A stretch of DNA of 39,027 bases from Asterionellopsis glacialis (GCA_014885115.2 WKLE02000865.1:1-39027); one strand, 5' to 3'. Counted from the stretch's first letter, positions 10,959 through 24,405 are shown. Notes: a model not told the origin generated them from the letters alone. Made by a program: numbers and translations.

Positions 10959-12548
10959 TTAATATGGACGATCTCGTCTTGCATCACGACGATTCTTGGA
11001 TCCATGTTGTGATTTATTATTTCCTCCAGCACTACTGCCACTAGTAGTTGCTGGATTGTAGTGACTGCCACTAGTAGCCCTAGTGTCATTTCCATTGGTA
11101 GCACTTGTGGTAGACACACTTCCTACAGGCGCTGGACCAGGTGCTGCTGGTGCATTATTGTTATTATTTGAAGTACTTGTTGTTGCTGGTGGTCCTGGAG
11201 GTGGTGCATGACCAGCAGCAGGAGCAGTAGAGTTAGTATTAGTTGTTGTTGTAGTTGTGGCTGCCGAAGGAGGAGGGGGAAGTATAGCAGCTACTGCATT
11301 TGCAATTGCAGCTGCATCTGGTATAGTATAAGGTGGATTCTGTTGTGGAGGATAGCCTGATCCTGCTGCCGCTGAGGGTGGTGCTAGGTACGTAGGAGGA
11401 GCAGGTGCACCAGGAGCTGGAGCTGGAGCTGGAGTTGTCACATACTGTTGTTTGACGTAATCATATGTCAAGGTTAATGGACCTGTAGGAGCAGTTGCTG
11501 CTGCCGTTGCAGTGGGTTGACTAGGATACGGTGCTGCTACAGCGTAGGGTGCGGCGGCTGCTAGAGCAGGGGCTCCATAATAGTCATAGTGTGATCGGAC
11601 TGGTGGAGCTGCAGGTGCAGGTGCTGTCCCTGCAGGTTGTGGAGGATATCCAGGCAATGCATAGGGAGTAGGAGCCGTGGCACCACCAGGAGCTGGAGCC
11701 GCAGTAGGAGGCACTTGGGCTTGATACGGTGAGTATCCTCCAGGTTGTGCAGCACCGTAGGGAGCACCAGTACCAGCTGGTGGAGGTGGTGGTGGTGGCT
11801 GTTGTTGTTGTTGAGAATAATCATATGCTGGAACCGCTGTGCCATGTTGTTGATGAGGTGGAGGTGGCGCAGCACCATAGGGAGAAGGGGCGGGTGCTCC
11901 TTGGTATCCTCCATATTGCGGTTGTGAAGGAGGAGGACCATAATGAGATGGTGCTTGTTGGTGTTGGTGTGGCGGTGGTGGTTGTCTTGGCACTTGAGAT
12001 GCAGGACCATAATGTGATCCATGAGGTGGAGGTCCTCCTCCTCCTGGTCCCCGCGGAGCACTGGAGGGTGGTGCTTTGACGAACTCTGCATCGTGTGATC
12101 GTCCCGGGTTACGGATGGGCAATTCCCGTTTTTGATCGTGCCGTTGCAATAAGACTCGTGTGTTGGAGCCAAGTTTGATGCGATAATTATTGGCAGCAGC
12201 AAAACTATCAACGGCAGCATCACTGTGTACATCATTCATGTACAAGAAACCGTATCCTTTCGATTTTCCCGTTGTGCGATCATAAATGATTTTCACAAAA
12301 TTAACGTCACCAAAACGACTAAAAAAATCTTTCACTTCGTGTGGCGTTAAATCAAATGACATGTTGGCCAAGAAGAATTTGAATGAATCATTCAAGGGTC
12401 CCATTGGTAACAGCTTTGGTTGACCACCACCACCGCCGCCCCCACCATGTCCACCTCGTCCACCACCACCGTGATGACCGCCACCGCCACCGCCACCGCC
12501 TGACCATGGTCTACCTCCACCACCTTGACTTGCTGGACCATAACTCAT
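10959..12548 (-). CDS. RRM RNA-binding protein with prion-like low-complexity tail
   Basis: A 529-residue single-exon protein. Residues 9-42 are Gly-rich with Arg and His (RGG-like). One RNA recognition motif spans about 57-137, with RNP2 FFLANM at 58-63 and RNP1 KSKGYGFLYM. From about 165 to 500 the protein is almost entirely Pro, Ala, Gly, Gln and Tyr, with repeated YGP, YGA and PPP units and Asn/Thr stretches near the end, resembling the prion-like regions of FUS-type RNA-binding proteins. The C-terminus is basic (KNRRDARRDRPY), possibly a PY-type nuclear localisation signal. Expected roles are mRNA binding and condensate formation in nucleus or cytoplasm; the RNA target is unknown. Other long open frames over this gene are shadows of its repetitive codons. 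Confidence 0.85.
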   Translation of the reverse strand: MSYGPASQGGGGRPWSGGGGGGGGHHGGGGRGGHGGGGGGGGQPKLLPMGPLNDSFKFFLANMSFDLTPHEVKDFFSRFGDVNFVKIIYDRTTGKSKGYGFLYMNDVHSDAAVDSFAAANNYRIKLGSNTRVLLQRHDQKRELPIRNPGRSHDAEFVKAPPSSAPRGPGGGGPPPHGSHYGPASQVPRQPPPPHQHQQAPSHYGPPPSQPQYGGYQGAPAPSPYGAAPPPPHQQHGTAVPAYDYSQQQQQPPPPPPPAGTGAPYGAAQPGGYSPYQAQVPPTAAPAPGGATAPTPYALPGYPPQPAGTAPAPAAPPVRSHYDYYGAPALAAAAPYAVAAPYPSQPTATAAATAPTGPLTLTYDYVKQQYVTTPAPAPAPGAPAPPTYLAPPSAAAGSGYPPQQNPPYTIPDAAAIANAVAAILPPPPSAATTTTTTNTNSTAPAAGHAPPPGPPATTSTSNNNNNAPAAPGPAPVGSVSTTSATNGNDTRATSGSHYNPATTSGSSAGGNNKSQHGSKNRRDARRDRPY

Positions 12549-13047
12549 GTTTTCTTTTCTTTCACGGTGCTTTTCTTGTGTCTATTCTCTTGTCTAATGG
12601 TGAGTTGGGCGTCTTGGTGAAGTCTACTGTATGTCACGTCAATCAGATCACAGAATTGGTCGGAGACGATCGATGAGATAGACTCTAGTAGACTGGAGAG
12701 AGAGAGAGTAGTCTCTCTAGAGCAACCTTCAGAACATGGAAACCAATGTCGATCGAATTCTGGGCGCTTGCGAGGATGTTTTTGATTGGGTGTTTTCACA
12801 AGACCTCGACCGCACGCACACGCAAGCGGGACTGTCTGTTCACCAACCATCCTCAAATTCCGAAAAAAGATTCTTTCAATAAGGAGCCTTATTCCTTGCC
12901 TTTCAATTGTGTATGTAAATCCAGTACCACGAAGGTACTATGTGTCCTACCGTATGTACCGTACATCACCAAGCGTGCACGTTCGTAGGATTGCCAACAT
13001 GTCATGTTGTTACTCTCGCGCTCACACCACATTATCAATCATTTTTG
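12549..13047. other. 5' region of the RRM gene with a small GTAC cluster
   Basis: Likely promoter and 5' leader of the minus-strand RRM gene. The open frame at 12545-12856 overlaps the RRM start and resembles nothing. GAGAGAGAG and a TCTCTAGAG palindrome occur near 12695-12722. At 12921-12966 there is a cluster of five GTAC tetramers, a small version of the larger GTAC islands. CpG density is normal up to about 13060 and then collapses. Confidence 0.5.
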
Positions 13048-13072
13048 CTTTAGTAAGGCGGGTGTACTAAAG
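13048..13072. repeat. Small hairpin at the edge of the CpG-poor island
   Basis: CTTTAGTA at 13048-13055 and TACTAAAG at 13065-13072 are perfect inverted 8-base arms around a 9-base loop. It sits where CpG dinucleotides stop. It may mark an insertion edge or be chance. Confidence 0.4.
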
Positions 13073-16000
13073 AAAAGGTGAAGCTAGAATTGTTTTAAAT
13101 AGTACTAAATAGCTGTAGTATGTATTAATACATGATCCAACCCATGGAGAATGAATTTGAACCCTGCAACTTAATTATGCTGTGTTTATGGAACCATCAT
13201 CACTCAGATGAAGTCTCTTGACCTCAGCTTTGAAGTGTGGTCTAAAGATGGAAGTTGGTTAGACGAACATTTTGTAAACAATTTGATCAAAAGCTATGAT
13301 TCAGCACTACAGTCAGAGTCTAACTTGAAAAAATATATGAACCTTCACCTCTGTTGAATCAGCATTTGTAACTCTGCTTTATGATTCTTGGTGGGGGATG
13401 CCTAAATACTGGCTAAGAACTTCTTGACCCTACTACTACAACAAATTAGATAAGAGAGACCAATAATTTTCAAATAATGTCATATTTGCTAAACCAGCAG
13501 AGAGACTTGACTGTAGTACTACCCAAAAAAGGTTGTTCCATTTCCTTCTTGTGGACAGTAAAAAGACTAAATAATAGTAGCTACACCAGGATGAGTAAAG
13601 AACTCCTGCCACCTGCCTAGAATTATGAATAATTCTCTTCTCTTACCAATTTCTTTACTGTGATGGTGGTGCTAGGCTCCTGTTTCTTATGCTGTTATGT
13701 GTGTTCTTGTATCATGATCTTTGTCAATATTTAAATCCTTCCTGGTCTCTATCAAATGACCTTTACAAGTAGTAGTAGTAATGGAACTAGTAGTAGTAAT
13801 AGGAGAAGATCCACTACACTATATAAAATAAATTCCTGTAGTAGATGTTACCCAATTCTAAAGAAACTCACACCAAATAGTCCCTCTCTGTATTTTACTA
13901 ATATGGGAGGATATAGTGGTAAGTTGTGAAAAAATGATCATACAATAGTACTAGAGTAATAATTTTTGTGCCATTCTTTTTTTCAAATTTCATGTCTAAA
14001 TGTTACTACTGCATACACTATGCAATTTGTGTGTGACACTTGTTACACCAGACTCTAAAGAGTACTTGTTCTCTATACTAGCCTACAACAAGGTGTGATG
14101 CCAGTCTTTGGGTGTTTCTAGTACTACCTATATATGCATTATCTTTCCTGTTTAAGCTCTCATTGACTACCAAGTATGCTGATTTGAGACAATACTTAAT
14201 AATGCAGGAAATCATTTTTCTAAATAAGTTTATATGCTTTTATCTGGATTTTCCATGTAGTTATTGTGATAATTTCAGATTTGACTTTTGATCTATTTTC
14301 AGTTACTTGTAGAATTTGACAGCAAATTAAGATTTCCAACCTGAATTCTTTGGCCAACAAATTGTGCCTTAGTTTACAATATTCTGAAAAAATCAATACA
14401 TTTGGTTCTCTAAGAAATAATTTGAAAAAAAAAATTATTATTATGGGATTATATTCATACAAGGGTGAAGAAAATAGATAAACTAGTGATTACTCTAGAA
14501 CAATTGCCTATGAGAGACTTTTGGAAGAAAATATAAAAACAATACAGAGTGGTCTTCTTTTTTGTTCTTATTTCTTAGTCACTGTTGTCATTCTTTGTTG
14601 TTGCTTTGTTATTGTGTACTTTTTGGTTCTTTTCTGTCCTATATATTGCTCTTTTGTTGGTAATCAGTATGATCATTAATAGTGTTACAACACAGGTTTG
14701 CACAAAACCAGTTATTATTTACTACCATAACAATTGGTGTCTGCATCTTGATGACTACTATATCATATTGCATATAATACTGCCTAATTTTATTTGTTCT
14801 CCATTTCTTTAACCTATTGTTTTTCTTGTGTAGTGCCTATGTAAATATTAGTACATTATCACCTTATTCAGAGACATGTATATGCAGCAGACTATAATAT
14901 CTTTTAGTAAGTGCACAAGAAAATAGGAAAACTTTCATCACATCTCAACTTTCATCACATCTCCAACTTATGAATTATGTACAGGAATATATCTGATTAT
15001 ACCTTATGCTGGCATTCTTACAAAAGCAATTATTTTTTATAGTAGTACTGCTAAAAATCAAATATAAATTCTAGAAGTAGGCAAAAAAACCTAAACTTAG
15101 TACATTTGATTGAGTCTTTTACATTTTTAGCTAATGTCAAATTATTATGAGCTAATAATCATCATTATATCTCACTATTCTTGTTATTGCCGAGAACTTA
15201 TATTCTCTAAATATGCATTCCCTTTAAATGAGCTTTTGAACCAAAGCTCCAAATGTCAAAGTAATAGTCTACTTTGACAAAATGAAAATGGCAGCTGACT
15301 AAAAACTAATTACAGTTTTGTTTATCTCAGAAACTTTCTATCAGACAGATGCTTTTCACAATACCAACATTCCTGGCCTGTCACTACTAATAAAATACTA
15401 TTAATTTGTTTTTATTTGTTTGATAGGTAGTTTTTTTACATTGTATAGATCAATTGTTTATAGATCCAGATTTACATGTTTGTTGGTCCTACTAATGAAA
15501 AAAAAGTTGTTTTTGACTTTGAAATATATATCATTGTCTGCTGTTCAGACAAAAGAGTCAATATACTTTTTTATTGGACAAGGCAGTGCTGTGTTATTTC
15601 ACCATACAAACTAAGATAACAATGCTACAATCAGGTAATTTGTATGTCAAAGACATCCTTTACACAGCAGCAACCTTTTGGGTAACTTATTGCATGACTT
15701 CTGTTTTTTATGAAATTGCTGTTTGATGCACTATTGTAATTCTTGTGTAAAGTACTTTATTTTATAAGAATGGGGTGTAAAAAATATCCGAAAGGCTCCT
15801 ACTTGTTCTTAGATTTTTACAGCCTATATTGTACAATTATGTACAGAGAACCTTCTTTTAGGCCTTGGTGGAAGCTTTGTATTCTTGATGATGGGCAAAT
15901 TAATAATTACTATATGTGGTGTTGCCTCCTTAGAATACAAATAGATTTTGACAATTGTGATGGTTAAAGATACTATAAGGGAGAAGTAAGAACTTTAAGA

Positions 16001-19000
16001 ATTTTTTTAGTAGTGTTTGGAAATGATTTTCTTGTTTTTATCTCTTCATGAACCAATCACCACTGTATGACACAGATAAGTGGACTGAACTACCTTGCCT
16101 ATAGTACTGGTGCCTACTGTATACATTATATTTCTCTATCCAAATTATTTCTACAAGAAGCTCTCAAGGATTAAAATTTTTCCACCCTATTTGTACATTG
16201 TGAATTGTAAATATTATCTCTACAAGAGAGTTCCCCCCAGAAAAAGGGACACCAGAAATGCTTAGAAAGAGATCTTTCCAAATGTTTGCTTGTGGCATTT
16301 ACGAAAAAGATACTATGGTGTATGCAGGGTAATATATGGAGCATCACGTATGGTACTTTTTTTAATGAAGATAGTTAATCATTATGTCTGAATCTAACTA
16401 TTTATCACAATTTCTTTTTGCTGCTTGTGATGATATCATCCACACTTTATTTTGCCTGTTCCCTAAGAAGAACTAGCATTTCTGGGGGTGGCAGAGTGTG
16501 GTGATTGCCTCCAGCGGCAGACCAGTTTCATATTTAGCAGTAGCAATGGCCTTAATTTTTTGACAAGGAAGATAGTAGATAATTCTTTTGTTCATAAGAA
16601 AAGGTGTGAAAATCCAGCACCACTTGAAGGTACAAAATTGTAAATGCCTAACAATTTAATATCTACCACTATCCAATTAGAAAGAAAAGGGGCCTGGATG
16701 ATGATGTAAGAAGAAATTCAAGAATCATCATACAATAGAAGTGGTAGATTTGCTAGTGTGCACAAAGAAACAGGGCAAAGTTACATTTCATGTTTCACTT
16801 GAGGTTTATTGTAGGTTTGCTAGCTTTCAACAAGCGTTGCTTTTAACTTAGTGACATCCTAAAAGTACAAAACAATATGTTGGAGTAGGTAAGTTTAATG
16901 TTATTCTAATAACAAAATAATTCTTATAAAATTATCTCAAAGCATATTTTTATTTATTCAGTTGGTCAAACCTTTCCAGTCATGAGCTACAAAGCAGTCA
17001 TACAGTTCCTTTTGTTTATGTATCATTGATCAAGACTATTGAAAGTTTCAGAGGAAGATAAGAAGTTCACAAAAAAAAAAGGTGACAAGAAACAGACAGA
17101 TGGAATGAGGTAGTATAACAACAGACTATGGTAAAGATTGTGTTCCTTCCCACCACCAGCTCCTGTGAGTGGGTCCCTGGCAGGCCAAGTGCAGGCACAG
17201 AAGTTATTCCTTCTTGGATAGTTGACAGTTGAAATAAAGCTGTTACACCACTTATTAAAGTTGTCAAGTTTTTATCTTTGTTTACTAGTAGATAATGTGG
17301 ATAGTAGAAGTCTCCTCTTGTAGTTCTTCTTGTTGATTCTAGTTTGTAGCGATCAATAGTTAGGAGTACTGGTAAGACAGAGCTGTTATGAAATGATGGA
17401 TCCTATTATAATGAAATGGAGGAGTGGGTCATTCTTATGGTAGAGAAAATTTGCTGAAAATTCCACATAATTTTCTGATGGACCATATACTAATGTTTTT
17501 TCATAGTTTTCTTGTAACAAGTACTTACTAATAAAGCAAATTTGGCAGTGGTGCTAGCTGGTAGAACCATTTTCAAGAGGAAGATACCCCTTTGGAGGAT
17601 CCCATATAAAATGTGTGTATCACCTAATTGATTATTTATTTGCATTAACTATTCAATAAACAGACATTAACACCACTTCATTAACATCACTAGGAGAGGT
17701 ATGAAAATAAATATTAGTCTTTTTAAAGTATTCAATGCACAACAACTCTCTTTGAAAAACATATACAACAATCTAAGTGTTGTTATAAAAATATTATGGG
17801 AGCAAGGAGTATGAAAGCAGTATTGTTGCTTCACAAAAATAAAAGCTGAGTCACCAGATCATTGGCAATTGATTTTTATTGGTGCTAAGAATTGAAATTG
17901 TAACCAAATTTTATGGTTTGTAAAAACAATGAGACCCTGGAAACAAAACAAAGAAATTATAGTGCAATACTGCTTAAGAGTGAATATCTGTTCAGAATGA
18001 TATTGAATTGTGTAGTACCAGGACAGACTAAACTACAACAACTTTGAAATCAAATTTGTTTGTGACTTTTCTGGGGAGTTTCATACACTTTTAAAATCCC
18101 AGACTTGCCTGCAGAAAGCTTTAGCTACTATGATATGTTCAATTCTTCTTCTTTCCTTCCTACAGGCTTCTATCAGATCAAAGGGATATTGTTCTTTGTG
18201 TAATATTCCTCTCTCTACATAGCCACAAAAAACATGCACTTTTTGGCCTGCGCCATGGTGCACCTTGCTACTATGGTGACTACTCTATGAGACTGCTACC
18301 ACCAGTACAATACTATATATTATCTGACCCTCATGACTTAAAATTAGGTAGCCATGAGACAGAAGTAGGAGAACACTGAAAAATAGAGGTCATAATAATT
18401 GCAACAAAAAGATTATCTCCTGCTGACCAAGTAGAGCTCAGAAATTTAAGAACAGGATTAAAAGTTCTGGCTTAGAGGAATTTGCTGGAAGATAGAAGTC
18501 AACATAGTTGATATTAAGAAATGTGGTATATTCCTCTGCTTGAGAAGAATAACTGTTGCTGGCAACAAAACATACTGAAAAATCCTTGAAGACTACACAA
18601 CAAGAATCAATTTCAATTACATCAGTGTATGATCATTACATTTTTTATTCTTTCAAGCTCAGAATTTTTTATTTGCAATCTATAGTGCATTAAGGCACTG
18701 TCTCCATTGCTTTGGGAGGTAAGAAGCAATAGAGATTTCCTTTTGCTTCTACCATCATTGTTGGTGTTTTTAGTATGCAACATGATAAGGGATTGTTTTC
18801 TTGAATAGTCATTAAATTACAAAAAATGCTGAAAAACTGGGTGATGGTTGTAGCACCAAATGTAACCAGCCAGACTGGAGAGCCCAATGATGACCAATAG
18901 GAGAGATCATGATCTCCATACAAAAACAAGGTTACTAGTAGTATATTAGAGGAATGTACCAAGTGATTTAACAAATTAAATCCCATTATACAGGAGCTTC

Positions 19001-22000
19001 CTCATAAATTGATTCTAGTTTCAGAAAACAAACATAAATCAGAACAAGACTTATTCACTCCTGTAAATGTAACACCAGTCCCCTCCTTTAAAAAATGTTG
19101 ACAACAATCCAGAAGATCATGGTACCATCTTAAAGATAGAATTCCAATCTTAAATGAAATATTTGATAAATTGTGTATTAAATTGGACATTGCAGGTTCC
19201 AAATGTCAAGATAAATCCAAGTAAGTATTTGAAGCAATTGAATTTTAGGATAAGAATGATTTGAGTTACATGATTGAACCCAGTACATTACAAACCCTAA
19301 GAACTCCATTATTTGTGGGACCACCAAGGCAAAACAGAAAAAGAATGGGAGAGTTATCACACAGAGGCCTTGGATGCACTGCATCCCCAGAAGCTTTACA
19401 ATATTGTTCAAGATGGTGTCTGATAGGTGGAGAGTCAACTACTATCAAGAAGTGTATCCTTAATAGAGACAAAACATTTAAGACAGGAAACACTATCACT
19501 GCCCTGGATATCCAAAACATACCACCTCCTAGCAATCTAATATAATTTCATAACTCTGAATAACATTCATTTCAGCATTTTCAAAATCTTTTTTGATTTA
19601 TCAGCTATTGGTACATGTTAGACAGGAATTCAAATCAATTTAGAAAAATTAGATCAACTGTGACAGAGCTTAGGCTAAATATAATGACAAACATTGCTTA
19701 TAGGATAAAATGTTGGGGATATTCTGGTTTCATAGTATCACCTCTAAAAAGGACTCATGACTGAAATTTTATAACAGAATAATAAAAAATAGATGAATGA
19801 GATTATCAAAGAGGACATGGGCACCTGTAATATTGACTTGCAAAAGTGATTGGAGTAGTCAAAATTGGATCTCTGGGAACTAGGAGCTAGGAAATGGTAC
19901 TAGAGATTCTCAAGTGCTGGAATGTAAATGAGATTTCCTCATTGTATCTAAAAAGATTCTGAGGAGTTAATGAGATCTCAAAAGAGCTGAAAACATACTA
20001 GAATGTTACTTATTTACCAGATGTTCAAGCTAGAGAATAGTAGTATTGTATGAACAATAATACAACAACTCAATATATATTTGTTGGGAAATATAACATT
20101 GAATTATAACAAAATCCAAATCTTCATCAATCAATTAATCAAACGACTTTTACCATGACAAGTGATTATGGAAACTTGTTGATGCTGCTTGTATGCTACC
20201 AATTCCCTTCCCTAAGAAGAAGAAAATAATTCATCAGCAAATTCTACCCAAAAAATAGAGTACAACTGGCAATTTAGCCAAGAATACAAGAACTAATTCA
20301 TTGAGAATGATTGCTAAACCAAAAGTACTACATAGAGCATCTGAAAGACATAATGGAAGTGACTTGTTTATATATTCAGTGAAAGATCCCCATATTCTTG
20401 TTAGTTTTTGTATATCAGATCAGTTTGTTTGCCTGGATTCAACTTCTTGTGATAAGGATGAGAGAAGGCCTTATACAGCCCTTTTACCAAGAACAACCAA
20501 CACAAAGGAAAGTAGTAGAAAGAAGATGCAGCTGAAATGTTGTAAAAGTTTTGCTATTAATCAATATATGAACTATTTCTTTTTAATCCAAAATTTATTT
20601 ACAATGTTGTGCAAGTGTTTGAATGACAAGATACTCATAAAGACAGGAAATGAATGGATACAAAAAGAGAATATATATATANNNNNNNNNNNNNNNNNNN
20701 NNNNNNNNNNNNNNNNNNNNNNNNNNNNNNNNNNNNNNNNNNNNNNNNNNNNNNNNNNTATATATATAAAGAACTTGCATCTCAAACATAAATAAGAGCT
20801 CCTATCAAAGATGTTATTAGTGATTTTGATAGAGAATCACTGGAGAACTGTGTTCCTCATCATCTAGAAGAAATGTGGTGGTTAAGACAAACAACAACAA
20901 AAATAGTATCCATGCAGCATCTTTTAAAAAGCAAACTACCCTCCTCAAACATACTAAAGGAACTACCATCACATAAGAAAGCTATCACTACTACTAGTGA
21001 TTCTTTTAAGGGAAAGCATTGGGGAAGAGTGTACCTTATCATAACCAAGAAATAATATGGTCAAGAGAAACAACAAGAAAAATGACATGAACATATTTTC
21101 AAGAAATTCAAACTACTACTTATCAAGATGAGTAGTCCATGATTTGCAGGATTGTTTATACTGGTGTACCATACTAAAAATAAACCAAACTAAGAGAACT
21201 CATCTGTTGACAGGCACATTGGTTTTGCACAACTTGTGTCTGTGTTTTGTGATGAAACAAAACTGCACAAGTAGAAGAAAAAGATGATAATGGTGCAATG
21301 CTTACCAATCTTTTGTTGCAAAGACACTCCTTTTTGTTAGCAAAGGAAGAAAAGGGTCAGGCATGCACACCACATGTCTGGACAAGATGATGCAAGATTA
21401 TTAAACAAAATATACTAGGCAAATTCCACTTATGGCCCTCCAAGACCTATCTTAACTCAACTCTTTTGTTTGAAGAAGTTACAATATATTAGATAAACTA
21501 TAAAAGAAGACATGTACAACACTAAAACAATAGTAACTATTTAAATTTCATTAAATATTTAGGTTTCTACAGAGAGTACCAAAATTTGTATCAAGAAGTC
21601 CAACTGTGTCACACTCATATAACTCAATGTTCAGATGCATATTAAAGTAATCATGAATGGATAAACATGGGATCAGTTTATACAGCATTATTCTAAATAT
21701 TGTCAAGTTTGTGTTCTGTATCATGAGTATTGTTTTAACTCCCAATACTGATGAATTATCATTGAGATTCTCTTTGTGCACCATTTTGGAATCTTGGAGC
21801 CAGCAGGTTTCTTGCACACTGTTGTGTTGGACCAAAAAATTGTTTTTATTGGTGCAGGCTAGCTGCAACTACCTCTGACTGCTTCTGACAAGTGACAATG
21901 GCACCCAGGAAGACAACCCAAGGGTAACCTAGAATCAAAACTGGTGCAGCAAAAAGATTTGCAGACCCCAAAAAGAGCTAGCATGATTGTCTGTTGGAAT

Positions 22001-22272
22001 CTGGTTATTCCAACAGATATGCTGCAGATAAAAAATGGCAGTATACTGCACAAAAACAAGTTTCCCAACTCAGTATAAATGTTCTTGAAAAGGAGAAAGC
22101 TGCTAGAAGAGAAAAGCATGCTCCTAGGATGAGAGAACATAGACTGAAGAAGAAGCAAATGGACAAGGGACAGAATCATAATGTTGTTGATTATTGTGTA
22201 GGTGGTAGTTGTAGTAGTGGAGATTGTTGGGTAGGGACAGTGGTCATACCATAAAACAGTAGATTATCCAGG
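13073..22272. other. CpG-depleted, gene-poor island (probable decayed mobile DNA)
   Basis: About 9.2 kb with no recognisable gene on either strand. The longest open frames (18690-18986 minus, 19261-19545 plus, 19266-19535 minus, 21551-21868 minus, 21994-22254 plus) are under 110 codons and match no family I know. By eye there are only about a dozen CpG dinucleotides here, while flanking genes have several per 60 bases. Together with the decayed transposase that directly follows, this suggests old, long-methylated mobile DNA. The stretch at 21994-22254, Lys/Arg-rich and immediately upstream of the transposase relic, may belong to that element. No LTR pair or terminal inverted repeat was found by eye. 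Confidence 0.6.
20682..20758. other. Assembly gap (77 N) inside an AT dinucleotide repeat
   Basis: Seventy-seven unresolved bases are flanked on both sides by TATATATATA, so the gap probably hides a longer TA microsatellite. Open frames that run through the Ns are artefacts. Confidence 0.95.
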
Positions 22273-24405
22273 TTGTCATCAGGTTCCTGCATGTTGTCCC
22301 CTTCTGGGAATACAAGAAGCCAAACATCTTACTCTCACAACAAAACCAGATCTAGTAGTAGTAGCAATAGTAAGACCATTTCCAAAAAGAAAGCTGCTAC
22401 TAGCATCAAGTTTAGGAAAAAGGAACTACAGAAAAAAGGTATTGCTAGGGACTCAGAGTGTACACCTGAGCAATTACTTTCAAACCAAGAAATGATTGAG
22501 TTAGAAAGAGAAGATGATGAAGCATGGGAAGAAGCAATAAATATGCTGTCACAAACATCATTGAGTGCAGCAGAAATCTGCTGGGAAGTTAATAAAAAAT
22601 ACAGCAGTAGCATAATCTCACATACCTTGGGTTGCATTGACAGAAGAGGGGATAAAAAACCCACCAGGACTGGAAGGACAGGTCACTTTAATGACAAAGA
22701 ACTTCATTTTATTGATTAGGCTATTGTTTCCTGCATTTCAATAATCATGTCAATAGTATTATGGAAAAAGACAACCTGAAGATCCAAGCTATTTTAGAAG
22801 ATATCATCAAGCAAAGAAACAAGTTCAAGAGAAAAAAAGATAGAATTAGTGTTACAAAACTTTGGTGGAGGATAAAAAAAGAACAGGTTCAAGAAATGAG
22901 ATGCATTCAGTGGACTACATATGATAACTTAAATGATTGGTTCACAAGTTTCAAATTTTTTTGCCTTGAATTTGGATTTGAAAAAGAATATGATGTGTCA
23001 ATACCCGATGAGGAAGAAAGAGAAGGATATATATACATATTTCTGAAAAACAGAAGAGAAGAATAGCAAACATAGATGAGACCAACCTGTCTCTGGATGG
23101 TTCTAATGGTGGTAGAGGTGATTGTCCTGCAGGTACCATAAGAATGAGTAGTGTTGCAAGATGTGGCTCCTTTGCAAATAAGTTGTCTGTCTCCAGCACA
23201 CTGATGTGTGGCTCTAAAGCAGCTAGAGAACCTGTGCCTCCAGCCCTTACATTCTCTTCTGAAGCTACCTCAAAGAGAATTATAAAGTAAAAGCAGATTG
23301 GATCAATGGTTTACCCATGTAAATATACAAGTTGGACATTCACAGAAAAAGAATGTCTCTCCATTGATATTGGTGAATGAAAAAGGAGGAACTGATAGTA
23401 GAATACTTCAACAAAATTTAATGTTAAGGTACATCCATTTATTATACCCTGATGCTGCTGATAAGCCAGGAAAGAGAGTGTTATTCAAAGTTGATGGAGG
23501 ACCTGGTAGGTTAGACATGAGTTTGCTGGCAGAGTTGGAATCAATGGGGGTATATTTATTTGCAGGAGTACAGCATACCACACAATTTTCTTAAGTAACA
23601 GATAGAATTTATGGAGTCTTCAAGTCCATGCTCCACCACATTCATACTCGGTTAAATGAAAGACTTATACTGTCATGAGATAAGGAGGAAAGGATGAGAC
23701 ACAAAGGCAACCAATCAAATACAGTGCCCATCAAAAAGGTATCACTAAGCAGGGTGGACTACCCTGTGATACTTAATGGAAGAAAGTGTGGTGACAACAT
23801 TACACCCCTGAGCCCTGAGGTCACTGTTTGAAACAGCTTTCTCAGAAGAAAAAAACGCATCTGCCTAGAAAGTATGTGGAGCAGTCCCACTAACAAGGAA
23901 AGTGTTAGAAGATCCTTCTGTGAGACATGGTGAGTTGGACAATACAGCTATAAGTGCTGAAACAACTAATAATGATATTACTGTTACCATTGAAAACAAA
24001 GATACACAGTACGACTGGTCCAATATGACCTTAGTGGACTTGGAGGAAAGTAACAAAGACCTATGCAATATGGTGTGCAAAATAAAAGGACTGAGTGGTG
24101 ATCCCTTATTAGAGGTCAAAAGAAAAGATAAGGCACTTATGGAGAGACTACCAGAGTCCGCCACACAAGAAGAACATGTTAAGGAAATGGTTAAAAATGG
24201 TTTGAACTTATCTAGCCTATTCTACACTATTGGTCCAAATTGTTTAGGTATGGATGAGATAGTTTTGGCTTGGGAATATAAAGGACAAATGGAAAAACAT
24301 AAGAAAGAGATAAAGGACTACAAAAAGTTACAGGAGATGAAGACCGAACATGATAATGTAAAACAGGTTCTTGAGTCAGGGAAGACTACACAGTTCCAAA
24401 TTTGA
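22273..24405 (+). pseudogene. Decayed DDE-superfamily transposase
   Basis: Fragments in changing frames add up to one transposase. 22273-22719 is a Ser/Lys-rich N-terminal part. 22761-23066 contains WWRIKKEQ and a WTTYDNLNDWF segment typical of the region before the DDE core. At 23067-23280, in another frame, NIDETNLSLDG carries the first catalytic aspartate (codon 23075-23077), followed by GRGDCPAG and a TLMCGSKAA-like strand. 23298-23594 holds KVDGGPGR with the second aspartate (codon 23493-23495), then an in-frame TAA at 23592-23594, after which VTDRIYGVFK (codon 23601-23603) gives the third. 23902-24405 is a Lys/Glu-rich, coiled-coil-like C-terminus. At least three frameshifts and one stop make it inactive. 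The pattern matches the CENP-B/pogo-like DDE transposases common in stramenopile genomes; the subfamily is not certain. Confidence 0.75.

Noticed and set aside
11561..12235. 224-codon open frame on the minus strand, His/Leu/Met-rich
   Set aside because: It is an out-of-frame shadow of the repetitive codons of the RRM gene.
12545..12856. 103-codon minus-strand frame overlapping the RRM start
   Set aside because: It lies in the RRM leader/promoter in another frame and has no recognisable feature.
14930..14963. Tandem AACTTTCATCACATCT repeat
   Set aside because: Only two copies of a 16-base unit; too small to support any element, probably slippage.
20091..20110. TGTTGGGAAATATAAC as the start of a copia-type LTR
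   Set aside because: The start resembles some LTRs, but no second copy, no CA end and no pol motifs were found nearby.
20301..20795. 164-codon open frame crossing the N gap
   Set aside because: It is open only because the gap is read as unknown residues; the parts on either side match nothing.
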